A stretch of DNA of 64,000 bases from CAIKLP01 sp965279595 (GCA_965279595.1 OZ257246.1:1736001-1800000); one strand, 5' to 3'. Positions 9,973 to 20,010 are shown, counted from the stretch's first letter. The notes: generated by a model not told the origin, from the sequence alone. Program-made: numbers and translations.

Positions 9973-10293
9973 TTATCTTTTGTTTTTTTTCATTTTTGTT
10001 AATACATCATCCAATTGACTGAATTGATTTTCCCAAATCTTCCTGAATTGACTTAGCCATTTATCTATCTCTTTCATTTTTTTAATTTCAAGTGAATAGT
10101 AAATCTCACGCCCTTGTTGCTCTTGTTTAATCAATTCACACTCCGTTAAAATTTTGATATGATTAGACACTCCTTGTCTGGATATATCAAAATGTTCTGC
10201 AATGGCATTGGGTGTCAATGCCTGAACAATTAATAAACTTAATATGGCCCTACGAGTAGGATCGGCAATGGCTTGATATATATCTCTTCTCAT
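9973..10293 (-). CDS. ArsR-family transcriptional repressor (autorepressor of the SRPBCC operon)
   Basis: From the ATG at 10291-10293 the protein is 106 residues (MRRDIYQAIADPTRRAILSL). This is the canonical winged-helix opening of the ArsR subfamily paired with AHSA1 genes. ISRQGVSNHIKIL is the recognition helix and QGREIYYSLE the wing. A longer start at 10347 is rejected because it lies upstream of the predicted -7 box and would translate the operator itself. No metal-binding CxC motif is present, so the effector is probably not a metal. The gene probably controls itself and the SRPBCC gene downstream. Confidence 0.9.
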   Translation of the reverse strand: MRRDIYQAIADPTRRAILSLLIVQALTPNAIAEHFDISRQGVSNHIKILTECELIKQEQQGREIYYSLEIKKMKEIDKWLSQFRKIWENQFSQLDDVLTKMKKNKR

Positions 10294-10309
10294 TGTTTGT
10301 ATATTATGT

Positions 10310-10360
10310 GCAAGTAATCGTTTGCAAATATATGTGCAAGTAATCACTTGCGCAAATATA
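10310..10360 (-). promoter_or_regulatory. arsR promoter with two tandem palindromic operators
   Basis: On the minus strand a TTTG (bases 10353-10356) and TATATTTG (10325-10332) form a promoter with exactly 20 bp spacing. The perfect palindrome GCAAGTAATCACTTGC (10336-10351) fills the spacer. A second, slightly imperfect copy, GCAAGTAATCGTTTGC (10310-10325), overlaps the -7 box and start region. The copies are 26 bp apart and form a direct repeat. Occupancy by the downstream ArsR protein would block RNA polymerase. Confidence 0.8.
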
Positions 10361-10391
10361 TTTGTATTTTTATTATAGTAAATAAAGAATG

Positions 10392-10625
10392 GAATTGGGA
10401 AATCAAATACGGAAACCCCAAATAGGCTTGCGAAAACGTGGGTTGACGAAATTAAAATAGAATTTGAATTGGAGGCTTAATTAATATTTTTTGATGGTTT
10501 TGAATGGCAATTTTTTCAAATTTACCATACTGCAAATGGTAAAATATAATTAATTAAACTTTATCTATGCTTGCCACATTTGGAAAATGTGGCAACCCCT
10601 CAGAAATAGACTTGAGGTAATTGTG
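10392..10625 (+). repeat. hairpin intergenic repeat, copy A (plus an isolated tail copy)
   Basis: 10392-10442 resembles the tail of the family (GGAAA, CCCCAAATAGGCTTGCG). 10490-10625 is a longer copy with the AT-rich middle, the TTAAACTTTATCTATGCTT stretch, the perfect hairpin CCACATTTGGAAAATGTGG (10574-10592), then CAACCCCTCAGAAATAGACTTG. It lies between the arsR promoter and the 3' end of the next minus-strand gene. Confidence 0.75.
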
Positions 10626-10697
10626 CAAACTTTTCCAAACTTAATACTTGAACTGAAATTTGTGAAATCTTATTTATTCAATTTGAATTCCAAAAAA

Positions 10698-13600
10698 CTA
10701 TTTCTCTTTCAAAATTTTAACCGTCCTCATTTCACTTTTATTTTTAAGTCTTAAATAATAAACACCCGGATCATATTGGAATGGAATTGTTGTTTGTTTT
10801 TGGATATTATTGTCTTTATAAATTAATTGCCCTATGGTATTAAATAACTCAATTGATGTTTCCTCTTGATCAGAACCCAATTCAATATGCAATTCATTCT
10901 TAACCGGATTCGGGTACACAATCATATTAGTGCTTGAATAATTTTCAATACCAACAGGTGATTTAACTATGACTGGAAATATCTTTACTATTTCACACAT
11001 ATTTGAATCGAATGCAAGTAAGCGAATAGTTTCAATGCCTGGAGTATTTCCCCATTGTATGGAAATTGGATTTGCTGTAACTGGTGAAACAATTGTACCT
11101 AGGTTACGATCTAGTTCCCAGATATATTTATTACCTGAATCATGTGGAACAGAATAGGTAGTTATTGAAGAAATTTGTACTGTGTCATCACCTGAAACTT
11201 GACCCAAGGTATTTTTAGTTACATGAACCGTTTGTATTAAACTATCCTCAAATTGTTGAGGCGTTTTTAATTTCAGTTTTACCTGATAGGTTCCTGTATT
11301 CGTATAGCTATGTTGTACAATCGTGTCATTGAGATAAATTGTTCCATCGCCCATATCCCATTTTCTTGTAACAATATTTGTTCCTGCTACAGTGGAAACA
11401 TCTTTGAAAATAAATGAATTACTACTCAAACATTGCAAGCTATCATTTACATAATAGTTTGTCAAAAGTTTCAGTAAGCCTATAGTGTCTTTTAAAATTT
11501 TCACACATTGACCTGGGCTTATTGTAGAAACCGAAATCACCGCATTAGCAACAATATCTTTCCATTGTATGTTAATAAAACTTGAGTCGGGACTTGACAA
11601 AAAGTTCCCTAAGGCTGTATCAACTTTCCATTGATACTTGTAGCCATCAATTTTATTAACTTGATGGCTTGAAGTTTTTTGCGTTCTTGCAAATTGATTC
11701 CCAGTAATTGTTGATATGGTATTATTATAGACCCATACCTGATAGGAAACACTGTCTATACAATTATTAATGTCGGTTATTATTAATTTAATTTGATAAA
11801 TTCCTGCTGACTGATAGGTATGTTGTACAATGGAATCATTTTGGTAAATAGTTCCATCGCCCATTTTCCATACTCGTTGAATGACGCTCGAATTTAATAC
11901 TTTACTTGTATCTGTAAATACAAACAAATTTCCGTTAAGACATTGAGCAGAATTATTAATACTAGCTGCAGCTTGAAAATTCATCGCGAACTGATAAAAA
12001 CGAATAATCGTATCTTTCACTTGTGCAGTGTTTTGCGTTACCAGTCGAATTTTATAAGTACCTCTTTTTGGAAACAAATATTGTAATTGCGCTGCCGTAG
12101 AAATGATGGAATCATTGATAGACCATTCGTAACTAATCACAGGGTTGTAAGAATTACTTATCGTTGCTGAAAGGCTTACCGGTGTTGACAAACAACTTCC
12201 GCTGATATTCATTTTCGCTCCGGTTTTATTTGTTTTTATCGCATACAATTCATATCCAAACTCTGGTTTATAGGCTTGAAAATAAAGAAGGGAATCAGAT
12301 GCTTTAAAAAATGAAATGGGTTTTGATGAATAGGTGCCAAGTGATAGATCATAAATCATTCTTGAATTATAATTCGTATCGGTACGCCATAGCTCATAGC
12401 CATAAGAAGGATGGTAATTACTGTAATAAAGGTAAGGGCCAACAGAAGCAAACTGGTCTGTTAGTCCAGAAGCAAAGCCAGGAATTGTTTCAATTACTTT
12501 TTGAGCTGCCCCTGATAAACGATTATATGCCCATAATTCCGCTAAATCAGTTGAACTCCTACCAGCAAAAAACAATCTATTACCTACAAAATTTAAGTAA
12601 TTATATTCATCGCTTGGATTATTATTTCCTGGAAGAAGATCATATACAAGTACAGTGCCTGCAGAACTTCCATCTGTTTGATATAGTTGTCTTTTGCTAG
12701 TGCCTTCAAAGGTTGCAATAAAATATAATTTATTTTTATTTAATAAAAAATTAGAACTATAAACATCTCCGTTATAATTATTAAATGTGCTTACAGCCAC
12801 AGTTCCTGCTGAAGTGCCATCAGTTTTCATAATCCGTTCATCAACAATTACCGAACCTTTAAACAGCAAAGAGCCATTTAATACATTTGGAGAAAATGAA
12901 TTAAAATTAAAAATACTTTTAACCATTACCGTTCCTGTAGTAGTACCATTTGTTTTCCACAACTCACTTTGATTCATGCGAAAAAAAACTTGTCCGTTGT
13001 ATTCTACAAATTCAGGATTTTGCAATATTGCATTCCCAAAATTATAAATGACTCTGGTACCTGCTATCGTTCCATTAGTGGCATAAAGATAAAGTGGAGA
13101 TGAGTTTGCTTGTGAAAGTACATAGATCTCATTTCCTTTAGTAAAAAGATACAAGTATGAACCTGGAAACTTCTGCACTGCACGTAGGGAAGATGCTGTG
13201 CCAGCGCATGCAAACAGTGTATCAATACAAGTAAAATAAAGTGTATCATTCATGACCACGTATCTCACTGAAGTGCTTTCTAAATTCTGTTTTAATATTT
13301 TCGTTCCACTTGCAGTTCCATCTGTTTGATAGAGATAGGCATAATTGCCAACTGCAGTTGTAAAATATGTTTTACCCTTCCAATTATAAAAGCTCGAATA
13401 GTCTCCATTTGCATTCTCCTCTTGTGATTGCTTGAATACTTGTTGAGTTCCAGCCGGACTGCCATTCGTTTTCCATAGAACGCAGTCTAAACCTTCACGT
13501 TGACTTAAGAAAAAAATTGCTGAATTGTTTACATTTTCAGGTTTGAAAATATATTGATGAGAATAGCCACTCATAGATGAATATTTATAAGGTAGCTTTC

Positions 13601-15053
13601 TAAGTATTTGAGCTGTGGTACTAGAATAGTTCAACTTCAACAAAATCGAACTGTCAGTCCAATGGGTTAGGTAAAGATCATTCCCTATCTGAACATCATG
13701 TCTGAAATTGATATCTTGAAGTGATATTGGGTTCAAAAATTTTACAAAATTTGTACCTGAAGTAGTTCCATCAGAAAATATCATTTTTTGATCAATTGTG
13801 AAATAGAATTTTGAATTCCAGAATTTAATTATTGATAATAAGTTCGGTGAGGATGTTGAATTTTGTATAGTAAACACTTTTTCAACTAGATCATTTGAAT
13901 TTAGCTTACATAGATCAGTTTGATTCTGAGGATTATTTAATGTAAAATAGAGTGTGCCATTGAAAGTGAAAAAGTTTTTAGGCTGGTCACCCTGTATGGC
14001 ATGTGAATAACTTTTAGTAAGTGTGCTGTCAAGTAAATTTACCGCAAACAAAGAATTATTTTTATTTAAGTATAAATAGTTATTAAAGAATGCCACCACA
14101 CCCAAATTTGCGTTAATATCTTTAACTAATTTTGTACCAGATGCTGTTCCATCCGACTGCCAATACTCATCCCCATAAATAGGGTTATTGCATCGCATAT
14201 ATATCTTAGCATTATATACAATTGGAGCTGCTATTACACCTGAATTTGAACCTGGATTTAGATCAAGAACCATTGAAGTGCCTGCAGCAGTCCCATTACT
14301 TTTCCATAATTCGTTACCATAATTATTTGATGATCCACTGAAATAGATTAGGCCATTCAATTCTAGGAATGTAGAGTTTACAGTAACGGTATCCATAGTG
14401 ATTGTTCCGGTAGTTCTATTTACCATAATCAGCCCTTTAGAATACTGAAATTTAAAATAATAAGTATTTAATGCAATGCTTACACCGATAAAATCTGAAT
14501 AATCATAAAATGAGAGATTAGGTATGGTTGAAATCATTGAAGTGCCAGTTGATGTACCATCTGTTTTCCAAATTTGTATACCGTTCCCAGTTTTTGGAGT
14601 GCATAACATGACCACTTTACCACTGTCAATAAAAATACATTTATCAGTTAGTTTCCAAGCAGCCCCAACATTACTTGATTGAGGAACAATTTGTGTAAAA
14701 TTATATGTTGAATCAAGTGTTTCATCGTAGACCATTATAGCATCTACTGACATGATAAAAATTTTATTGTTCAATGAAATTAAGAACGGAGTATAATTAG
14801 TTTGTATAGGTAATGTAAGTTTGATAGGTGTGGTAGTGCTGCCATTAGTTTTAAATATCTGCAAATCATTTCCAGTAAAAGAAGAGAAATAAAAATTTCC
14901 TGAAGCAGAATAAACAGCACTCTCTGAAATATATCTTGTTCCTACACCTCCTGAATTTTGAGGAGGATCATTCTGATCCATAATTTGTTCCACCGTTTGG
15001 CCAAAACTAAAAAGTGATGCAAAAAGCAACACAAGGGTACTCGCAATTTTCAT
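10698..15053 (-). CDS. large T9SS-sorted protein with ELWxTDGTxxGT repeats and PKD domains
   Basis: 1,451 residues. A signal peptide (MKIASTLVLLFASLFSFGQT) is followed by about 1,000 residues containing roughly eleven copies of the ELWKTDGTxxGT motif (for example IQIWKTDGTSTGT, ELWKSNGTAAGT, ELWKTNGTTTGT). This is a beta-propeller-like repeat family common in Bacteroidota. Two clear PKD-type domains follow, near residues 1040-1110 (WKMGDGTIYQNDSIVQHTY) and 1200-1270 (WDMGDGTIYLNDTIVQHSY), plus a third less regular one before them. The last 75 residues are a type A sorting domain (MIVYPNPVKNELHIEL to GVYYLRLKN). Probable secreted or surface protein; the ligand is unknown. Confidence 0.88.
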   Translation of the reverse strand: MKIASTLVLLFASLFSFGQTVEQIMDQNDPPQNSGGVGTRYISESAVYSASGNFYFSSFTGNDLQIFKTNGSTTTPIKLTLPIQTNYTPFLISLNNKIFIMSVDAIMVYDETLDSTYNFTQIVPQSSNVGAAWKLTDKCIFIDSGKVVMLCTPKTGNGIQIWKTDGTSTGTSMISTIPNLSFYDYSDFIGVSIALNTYYFKFQYSKGLIMVNRTTGTITMDTVTVNSTFLELNGLIYFSGSSNNYGNELWKSNGTAAGTSMVLDLNPGSNSGVIAAPIVYNAKIYMRCNNPIYGDEYWQSDGTASGTKLVKDINANLGVVAFFNNYLYLNKNNSLFAVNLLDSTLTKSYSHAIQGDQPKNFFTFNGTLYFTLNNPQNQTDLCKLNSNDLVEKVFTIQNSTSSPNLLSIIKFWNSKFYFTIDQKMIFSDGTTSGTNFVKFLNPISLQDINFRHDVQIGNDLYLTHWTDSSILLKLNYSSTTAQILRKLPYKYSSMSGYSHQYIFKPENVNNSAIFFLSQREGLDCVLWKTNGSPAGTQQVFKQSQEENANGDYSSFYNWKGKTYFTTAVGNYAYLYQTDGTASGTKILKQNLESTSVRYVVMNDTLYFTCIDTLFACAGTASSLRAVQKFPGSYLYLFTKGNEIYVLSQANSSPLYLYATNGTIAGTRVIYNFGNAILQNPEFVEYNGQVFFRMNQSELWKTNGTTTGTVMVKSIFNFNSFSPNVLNGSLLFKGSVIVDERIMKTDGTSAGTVAVSTFNNYNGDVYSSNFLLNKNKLYFIATFEGTSKRQLYQTDGSSAGTVLVYDLLPGNNNPSDEYNYLNFVGNRLFFAGRSSTDLAELWAYNRLSGAAQKVIETIPGFASGLTDQFASVGPYLYYSNYHPSYGYELWRTDTNYNSRMIYDLSLGTYSSKPISFFKASDSLLYFQAYKPEFGYELYAIKTNKTGAKMNISGSCLSTPVSLSATISNSYNPVISYEWSINDSIISTAAQLQYLFPKRGTYKIRLVTQNTAQVKDTIIRFYQFAMNFQAAASINNSAQCLNGNLFVFTDTSKVLNSSVIQRVWKMGDGTIYQNDSIVQHTYQSAGIYQIKLIITDINNCIDSVSYQVWVYNNTISTITGNQFARTQKTSSHQVNKIDGYKYQWKVDTALGNFLSSPDSSFINIQWKDIVANAVISVSTISPGQCVKILKDTIGLLKLLTNYYVNDSLQCLSSNSFIFKDVSTVAGTNIVTRKWDMGDGTIYLNDTIVQHSYTNTGTYQVKLKLKTPQQFEDSLIQTVHVTKNTLGQVSGDDTVQISSITTYSVPHDSGNKYIWELDRNLGTIVSPVTANPISIQWGNTPGIETIRLLAFDSNMCEIVKIFPVIVKSPVGIENYSSTNMIVYPNPVKNELHIELGSDQEETSIELFNTIGQLIYKDNNIQKQTTIPFQYDPGVYYLRLKNKSEMRTVKILKEK

Positions 15054-15176
15054 AGGTAAATGGTTAATGCAAAAAATATAAGTAAAATGTCAATGTATTA
15101 TTTAATTTAATTCCCTTTTAAAATTATTCAACAAATTTTCATATTGAATTAATTTTGATTTTAAATTGAAATTTAT

Positions 15177-15345
15177 TCAGATACTGTATTTTCTAAATGT
15201 GTTTTTGAATCTCAATTTTTTTAAATCTAGTGTTTCTGCAGATTGTAAAATTTAATTTTTAAAAAATTGCCAATATTTACTTCATTTTAAAAATTCTGCA
15301 ACTCAACTCATCAAACTTTCGGAAAATTGCAAGAATGGATTGTTT
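15177..15345 (+). repeat. degenerate copy of the hairpin intergenic repeat
   Basis: The order of motifs (TTTTCTAAATGTG, GAATCTCAATTTTT, TCTGCAGATTGTAAAAT, then TTTCGGAAAATTGCAAG) follows the family consensus, but the hairpin arms are decayed. It is called by layout more than by identity. Confidence 0.4.
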
Positions 15346-15498
15346 CCTCATTTCACCAGTGAATTTCAAATTACTTTCTTGCTTTGCCATTTTCATTAAT
15401 TTTAAATGTTAAAAATTTGATTGAATTATTTTGCCAGTTCGAACGACAAAACAAAAGTAGTTTCGATGGAACGCATTTCAAAGGCCTAGTGCCGAATT

Positions 15499-15558
15499 GT
15501 ACGCTTTTGTACACTTTTGTACGGAAATGTACGCTTTTGTACCAAAATGTTCGCTTTT
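15499..15558. repeat. 10-bp minisatellite, six units
   Basis: Six consecutive 10-bp units starting with GTAC (one with GTTC): GTACGCTTTT, GTACACTTTT, GTACGGAAAT, GTACGCTTTT, GTACCAAAAT, GTTCGCTTTT. The flanks are unrelated AT-rich sequence. The period is not a multiple of three, so ORFs across it are not credible proteins. Confidence 0.9.
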
Positions 15559-15644
15559 ATTTCCCAATAAAACAGCCATTGCGCTTTGCAAACGCCTTTT
15601 TTTAACAGCTATTATTTTCAGCAACCATGAATCTCATGGGCGGG

Positions 15645-15776
15645 GTACGGGCAAGGTACGGGCGAGGTACGGCAAAAGTACGGGCGAAGTACGGCAAAGG
15701 TACGGGCGAGGTACGGCAAAAGTATGGGCGAGATATGGGAAATGTATGGGCGAAGTATGGGAAAGGTATAGCAATT
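15645..15776. repeat. 11-bp minisatellite, twelve units in a largely alternating pattern
   Basis: Twelve 11-bp units run from 15645, largely alternating between a GTACGGGCGAG type and a GTACGGCAAAA type. The right half drifts to GTATGGGCGAR/GTATGGGAAAG, and the last unit is degenerate. GC is far higher than in the flanks. It shares the GTACG core with the 10-bp array 87 bp upstream. Confidence 0.92.
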
Positions 15777-16559
15777 CATGGGAAGGAATTGGGTAATTCC
15801 TCGGCTCATCAAAAAAAAATAAATTCTTGACAACAAATTGAATTGATAAAATTTTCAATTTATTCATTATTTAATTTTGGTTTTGAATCTCAAGGTTTTA
15901 AAAAATTTACTTCATGAATTTCAATAATTTGTTTAAAAAATCATCAATTCAAAATTTTAAAATGTGATTTTTCAAAGCAAATATTTCATGTTAAATTTTG
16001 TAAATAAAGATTTAATTTCATCAACTATAAATAAAAATTTGCAATTTGAAAATTCGAAATTGCTTCTTTTATTTTACAAATATTTTTTATTTTTTTTAAA
16101 AGCTATTATTAGATTTGCATATTTCTGTAATAGCTGTTCTACCTGATGTTAGAGCAATTTGATTCAAAAGCAGTGTTTGATTTTAAATTTACCTAAAAGC
16201 TAATTATTTTATGCAACATAAACTTATTAAGTATTAAAAAATTTATTTTAATTCATCAATATTTTTTTAAAATTTTTTTCAACGGAATAAAAAAAACAGT
16301 TTATTGAATTTTGATAAATGTCTTATTATTTTAATAAGGATTTGATTGTTATCTAATTGAAAATTCGATTGCAAATTTTTCAATTATTCGACTTTGAAAT
16401 TTTCATTAATTGATTAAAAAATAGCATTAACAATACTTTCCGAAATTGGAATATTCAACCATACTTGTAATAATAAATGCTTGAATTTCAGTATTCTACC
16501 ATGGTTTATTTTTTTGCAATTATTAATCTTATTTATTATTTTTAATTAAAACTACTAAA
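15777..16559. other. very AT-rich intergenic region, no gene recognised
   Basis: About 780 bp of strongly AT-rich DNA precede the lipoprotein gene at 16560. I see scattered fragments like the repeat family (for example TTTTCAATTATTCGACTTTGAAA) but no complete copy, RNA gene or convincing coding frame. Confidence 0.5.
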
Positions 16560-17705
16560 ATGAGAAAATCACTATTGACATACTTTTTAAGTTGTTATGT
16601 TTTAATTGTTCTGAATTCATGTGGCAATAACAGTTCTACTTCACCGAGTCCTACTAATGGAGGAGGAGGAACAACTATTACTTTTCTGCCCAATTTTGAA
16701 ACCTACACTTTTACAGAAAATTATTTTGGAGAATATGGCGGAAGAACAGGATTTATTACAACAAATAAAGGTGCTTATTTAAAAGCCACTTCCAGCGGAT
16801 CCTCCAATGCAGTATTTACCATTTACAAATTTGAGTCTGCGGAAAGTTTACAATCTCCAATAAAATTTACACCAACTGACAATTCCTCCATAACCAACTA
16901 TAGTCCTTTAAGTAGAGATTTTGAAGGCAGTTATACCTTGGGAATTTATTGGCATGACAAATCCAAAAAAGACAAATATTTTCTTCAAACTAATCAAGGA
17001 GTCTCGCTTGATATTGATTTCAAATTAGGTTCTAATCTTGCTGGAATTCCTTATCCGAATACTTACGGTACAAAGTATATTATTTCAGATTATTCTCCTT
17101 CAGCCAATTTGTGGACGATTTCAAACGACTTACCAGTTTCTTATATTCGACAACAACAACCCAATCAGTTATTTGATACCATTGCTCCATGCACTGATAA
17201 TATTCTTGGTTTTTTTCCAAATGAAAAAGAAAATCAAGGACTTTATGTTTATGATAATTTTAAACTTTATTATTATACCGCAAATGGATTAAATGCTACC
17301 TATGATTTCAGTTCAATTGGTGGCGGTTTAATTACACAGGTTCGTAAAAGAAATGGAATCGTTTATGTTTCTGTTGAGGATGAATTATATAAAATTCAAA
17401 ATGGAAATATCAGTCTTTTTCTAACCATGAAAAATGGACTTTTATTACCCAACCAACATTTTTATTTTGATCTAGACGATCAGTATGTATACACAACTGA
17501 AGGATTAAAATACAATCTTATTGACAAGCAAAGCAGCTCATATATAGGTGTACGTAGCACCTTGTCTATTGCAGATCAGAGTAAATATGATGAATTGTCT
17601 ATGCATATCATGCAAGGTTTAATTAATGTTTCTGTAAATGATTTGGGAAAAACTTTTATCTATGCATTTAAAGGAAATCAATTAATTGAATTCCGACCGA
17701 ATTAG
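16560..17705 (+). CDS. putative lipoprotein, possibly beta-propeller-like
   Basis: 381 residues with lipobox VLNSC (Cys21) after MRKSLLTYFLSC, then a Ser/Pro/Gly-rich linker (NNSSTSPSPTNGGGG). The body is beta-rich with repeated short phrases such as GIVYVSVEDELYKIQNG and DDQYVYTTEGLKYN, suggesting blades of a propeller, but no named domain can be assigned. It is a lone gene with an AT-rich leader. The product is likely anchored in the outer membrane. Confidence 0.75.
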   Translation: MRKSLLTYFLSCYVLIVLNSCGNNSSTSPSPTNGGGGTTITFLPNFETYTFTENYFGEYGGRTGFITTNKGAYLKATSSGSSNAVFTIYKFESAESLQSPIKFTPTDNSSITNYSPLSRDFEGSYTLGIYWHDKSKKDKYFLQTNQGVSLDIDFKLGSNLAGIPYPNTYGTKYIISDYSPSANLWTISNDLPVSYIRQQQPNQLFDTIAPCTDNILGFFPNEKENQGLYVYDNFKLYYYTANGLNATYDFSSIGGGLITQVRKRNGIVYVSVEDELYKIQNGNISLFLTMKNGLLLPNQHFYFDLDDQYVYTTEGLKYNLIDKQSSSYIGVRSTLSIADQSKYDELSMHIMQGLINVSVNDLGKTFIYAFKGNQLIEFRPN

Positions 17706-17765
17706 TACCTGGTTGAATTTCTTATTGTTGTTTGTTTATTTGCTTATATAAAAAGTTCAATTGTT

Positions 17766-17886
17766 AGGAGTTACCTCGTTTCCCAAATGTGGTATTGAAT
17801 CTCAAATTATTTAAAACTTTTGATTCTGCTATTTGAACATAAACTATACTAACAGTATTTGGATAATATGGCAATCCTTTCCGAAA
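17766..17886 (+). repeat. hairpin intergenic repeat, diverged copy I
   Basis: Starts with GGAGTTACCTCGTTTCCCAA, continues with the GAATCTCAAATTATTTAAAACTTTTG and CTGCTATTTG stretches, and ends with AGTATTTGGATAATATGGCAA and TCCTTTCCGAAA. The order matches the family but both hairpins are weakened. It lies in the gap between convergent genes. Confidence 0.6.
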
Positions 17887-17909
17887 CATACTTGTTAGAA
17901 CAAAGAATA

Positions 17910-19844
17910 TTACCGAACTTGATCTATTATCATTCGACGATGAACAACTGTTCCATTGTTAATGTTCAACTTTAATAAATAATATCCGCTTGGTAAATGG
18001 GTTGTATTAATCAGTCCATTCTTTGCATGAATTTCAAACGACTCCATGAATTGACCCTGCACATTATAGATTTCTACCCGATTAATTTCAGTTAAAGAAC
18101 TGAAATTTATTTGATTCGCAGCTGGGTTAGGAAATACTTCAAGTCCGTTATTAATCTCACTTGCAATACCTGTATTCGGACCATTTGGATGTACTGCCAC
18201 CGTTACCGTATCTAAAAATAAACAAACATTATTTGAGTTTGCATTCACAATTAAAGTAACCACCTGTTTGTTAATTGGCAAGCGGTTCATTGGAATATAA
18301 TTGGAAGGAGATGCAAATAAAAATGCACCGTCATCTATATCATTCCAAAAGCTTACATACGGTCCATTCATACCATTGATTTCTGCAAATAGGGTATCGC
18401 TTCTTCGCAAGCCTGCTGTATCGTAAGTTGCAGTAATTGCATCTATTTTTATAGTATCATAAAATATAGCATGCTCACCATTGTCCATGGAAACTTCCAG
18501 TGATATAGGAAAGGAACCTACACCATTGTGAGCGTTAAATGGAATCGCAGGATCAGACATATCTGATAATTGATTGCCATTTTCATCTCTCCATGCATAG
18601 GTAATGAGTCGATAATCAGTTAAATTATTGATAGCATGTAATTTTACCGGAGCCTTCTGACAGGGAGTTTCATAAACGATGTCAACATCAGGTTTGATAT
18701 CAACAAATTTCTCAATTGAATCTCTAAGATTTACTAACAGATTAAAATGATGTCCACCATCAGTACTTTTATAAACTCGGTAACCTCGTGTGCTAACATA
18801 AATGATTCGTGGATTGGATGGCGCATAAACCAGCTTCTCAATAAATTTATTTGCCACCAACACAATTTTGTGATCAATAGAATTAAAAGCATTATTTAAT
18901 CGATTATTGGAACGAACCAAAACTCCACCGTAATCAAAGAACATCGTATCAGGAGCTCCTGGATAAAAACTCATCATTCCATTCAATTCATAGTTTTTTC
19001 TTAACCATGATTTTCCAGTATCTGTTGTATGATATAACACCATACTATCTCTCACCAATCCGTAGATACTTGTTAAATCAGGTGTTGAAGCATATTCCAC
19101 AATGTTTCTTCCAAATAGTGGCTTTGGAAGATAAGTCCAATTTGCACCCGCATCGCTGCTTAGCATAAAACCTCTCCAATAAACCAAAATATTATTGCCA
19201 AACATTAATGGTCTTACTGCAGAACCTGTATCCGCACGCAAGGGTGTATTCATCCGTACCCAATTCAATCCTTTATCAACTGATCTAAAAACTCCTCCTC
19301 TTGTAAAGGTTGTATTTCCTGGTTCAGAGGAATAGCCGCCATAAGAGGCAGCCAAAAGGGTATCAGGATGTGCCTTGTCATACCAAACCATTGGCACACT
19401 TTCATTTTCCAAACCGCAAATTCTTTGTACCCAATTATTCCCACCATTGTGAGTCATATATATCGCTCCCGGAGAACCAATAGCAGGACCAGGGCTTGCA
19501 CCAAAACCCATGATCAATTCCGAAGTATCTTCTGGATTGATATCCACGCTATAATTCTCTCCATAAGCTCCAGAGGAATGCTTCATTCCATTTCTCAACC
19601 AATGCCAAGTAAGTCCTCCGTCTAATGTTCTAAAAATTCCATTCCCTTCCGTTCCAATGTATACCACATTAGGGTTTTTAGGATTTACGGTAAGTGATTT
19701 AAAAGTTTGATCGCCGTGTGTTTCTGTTGAATCAGCACCTTTCATTATTCCAGCCAAAAAGTTGGAAGGGCAACCCACTTGTGCATTAATAGGAGCAGTA
19801 AACAGAAAATAAGCAGCGATAAATAGGATGTAGTGTTTTTTCAT
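17910..19844 (-). CDS. T9SS-sorted BNR/Asp-box beta-propeller protein
   Basis: I chose the ATG at 19842-19844 (MKKHYILFIAAYFLF, ending PINAQ) over the start at 19889 because it begins directly with the signal peptide; this gives 644 residues. Asp-box (S/T-x-D-x-G-x-x-W) repeats recur: GIFRTLDGGLTWHW, GGVFRSVDKGLNWV, GFMLSSDAGANWTY, LYHTTDTGKSWL, RVYKSTDGGHHF. These are typical of sortilin/sialidase-like propellers. A PKD-like segment follows, and the C-terminus is a type A sorting domain (LEVFPNPAANQINF to SGYYLLKLN). No sialidase catalytic arginine triad can be asserted, so I do not call it an enzyme. Confidence 0.85.
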   Translation of the reverse strand: MKKHYILFIAAYFLFTAPINAQVGCPSNFLAGIMKGADSTETHGDQTFKSLTVNPKNPNVVYIGTEGNGIFRTLDGGLTWHWLRNGMKHSSGAYGENYSVDINPEDTSELIMGFGASPGPAIGSPGAIYMTHNGGNNWVQRICGLENESVPMVWYDKAHPDTLLAASYGGYSSEPGNTTFTRGGVFRSVDKGLNWVRMNTPLRADTGSAVRPLMFGNNILVYWRGFMLSSDAGANWTYLPKPLFGRNIVEYASTPDLTSIYGLVRDSMVLYHTTDTGKSWLRKNYELNGMMSFYPGAPDTMFFDYGGVLVRSNNRLNNAFNSIDHKIVLVANKFIEKLVYAPSNPRIIYVSTRGYRVYKSTDGGHHFNLLVNLRDSIEKFVDIKPDVDIVYETPCQKAPVKLHAINNLTDYRLITYAWRDENGNQLSDMSDPAIPFNAHNGVGSFPISLEVSMDNGEHAIFYDTIKIDAITATYDTAGLRRSDTLFAEINGMNGPYVSFWNDIDDGAFLFASPSNYIPMNRLPINKQVVTLIVNANSNNVCLFLDTVTVAVHPNGPNTGIASEINNGLEVFPNPAANQINFSSLTEINRVEIYNVQGQFMESFEIHAKNGLINTTHLPSGYYLLKLNINNGTVVHRRMIIDQVR

Positions 19845-19889
19845 ATCATTTGCATCTTCATACAAGATAGTGAATTCATTTGAATTCAT

Positions 19890-20010
19890 TAGCTAACCCG
19901 TTTACTGTATGTTCTAAATGTGATTTAGTTTCGGAAATTTTTCAAAAATTTAGTGTTGATAGTTGCAAAATATAATTTAAATAAACTTTATCTATAATTG
20001 CAGATTTACA
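19890..20010 (+). repeat. hairpin intergenic repeat, degenerate copy J
   Basis: Contains the internal landmarks TTTCGGAAATTTTTCAAAA, AGTTGCAAAATATAATTTAA and ATAAACTTTATCTATA in the family order. The terminal hairpins are decayed and the CAACCCCTCC tail is missing. Confidence 0.5.

Noticed and set aside
15384..15867. Overlapping ORFs on both strands rich in RYGKGT or PYLART-like text
   Set aside because: They are translations of the 10- and 11-bp minisatellites in several frames; a period not divisible by three does not encode a conserved protein.
17910..19844. Sialidase enzyme
   Set aside because: Asp-box repeats alone are shared by many non-enzymatic propellers; I cannot place the catalytic Arg triad, Tyr and Glu.
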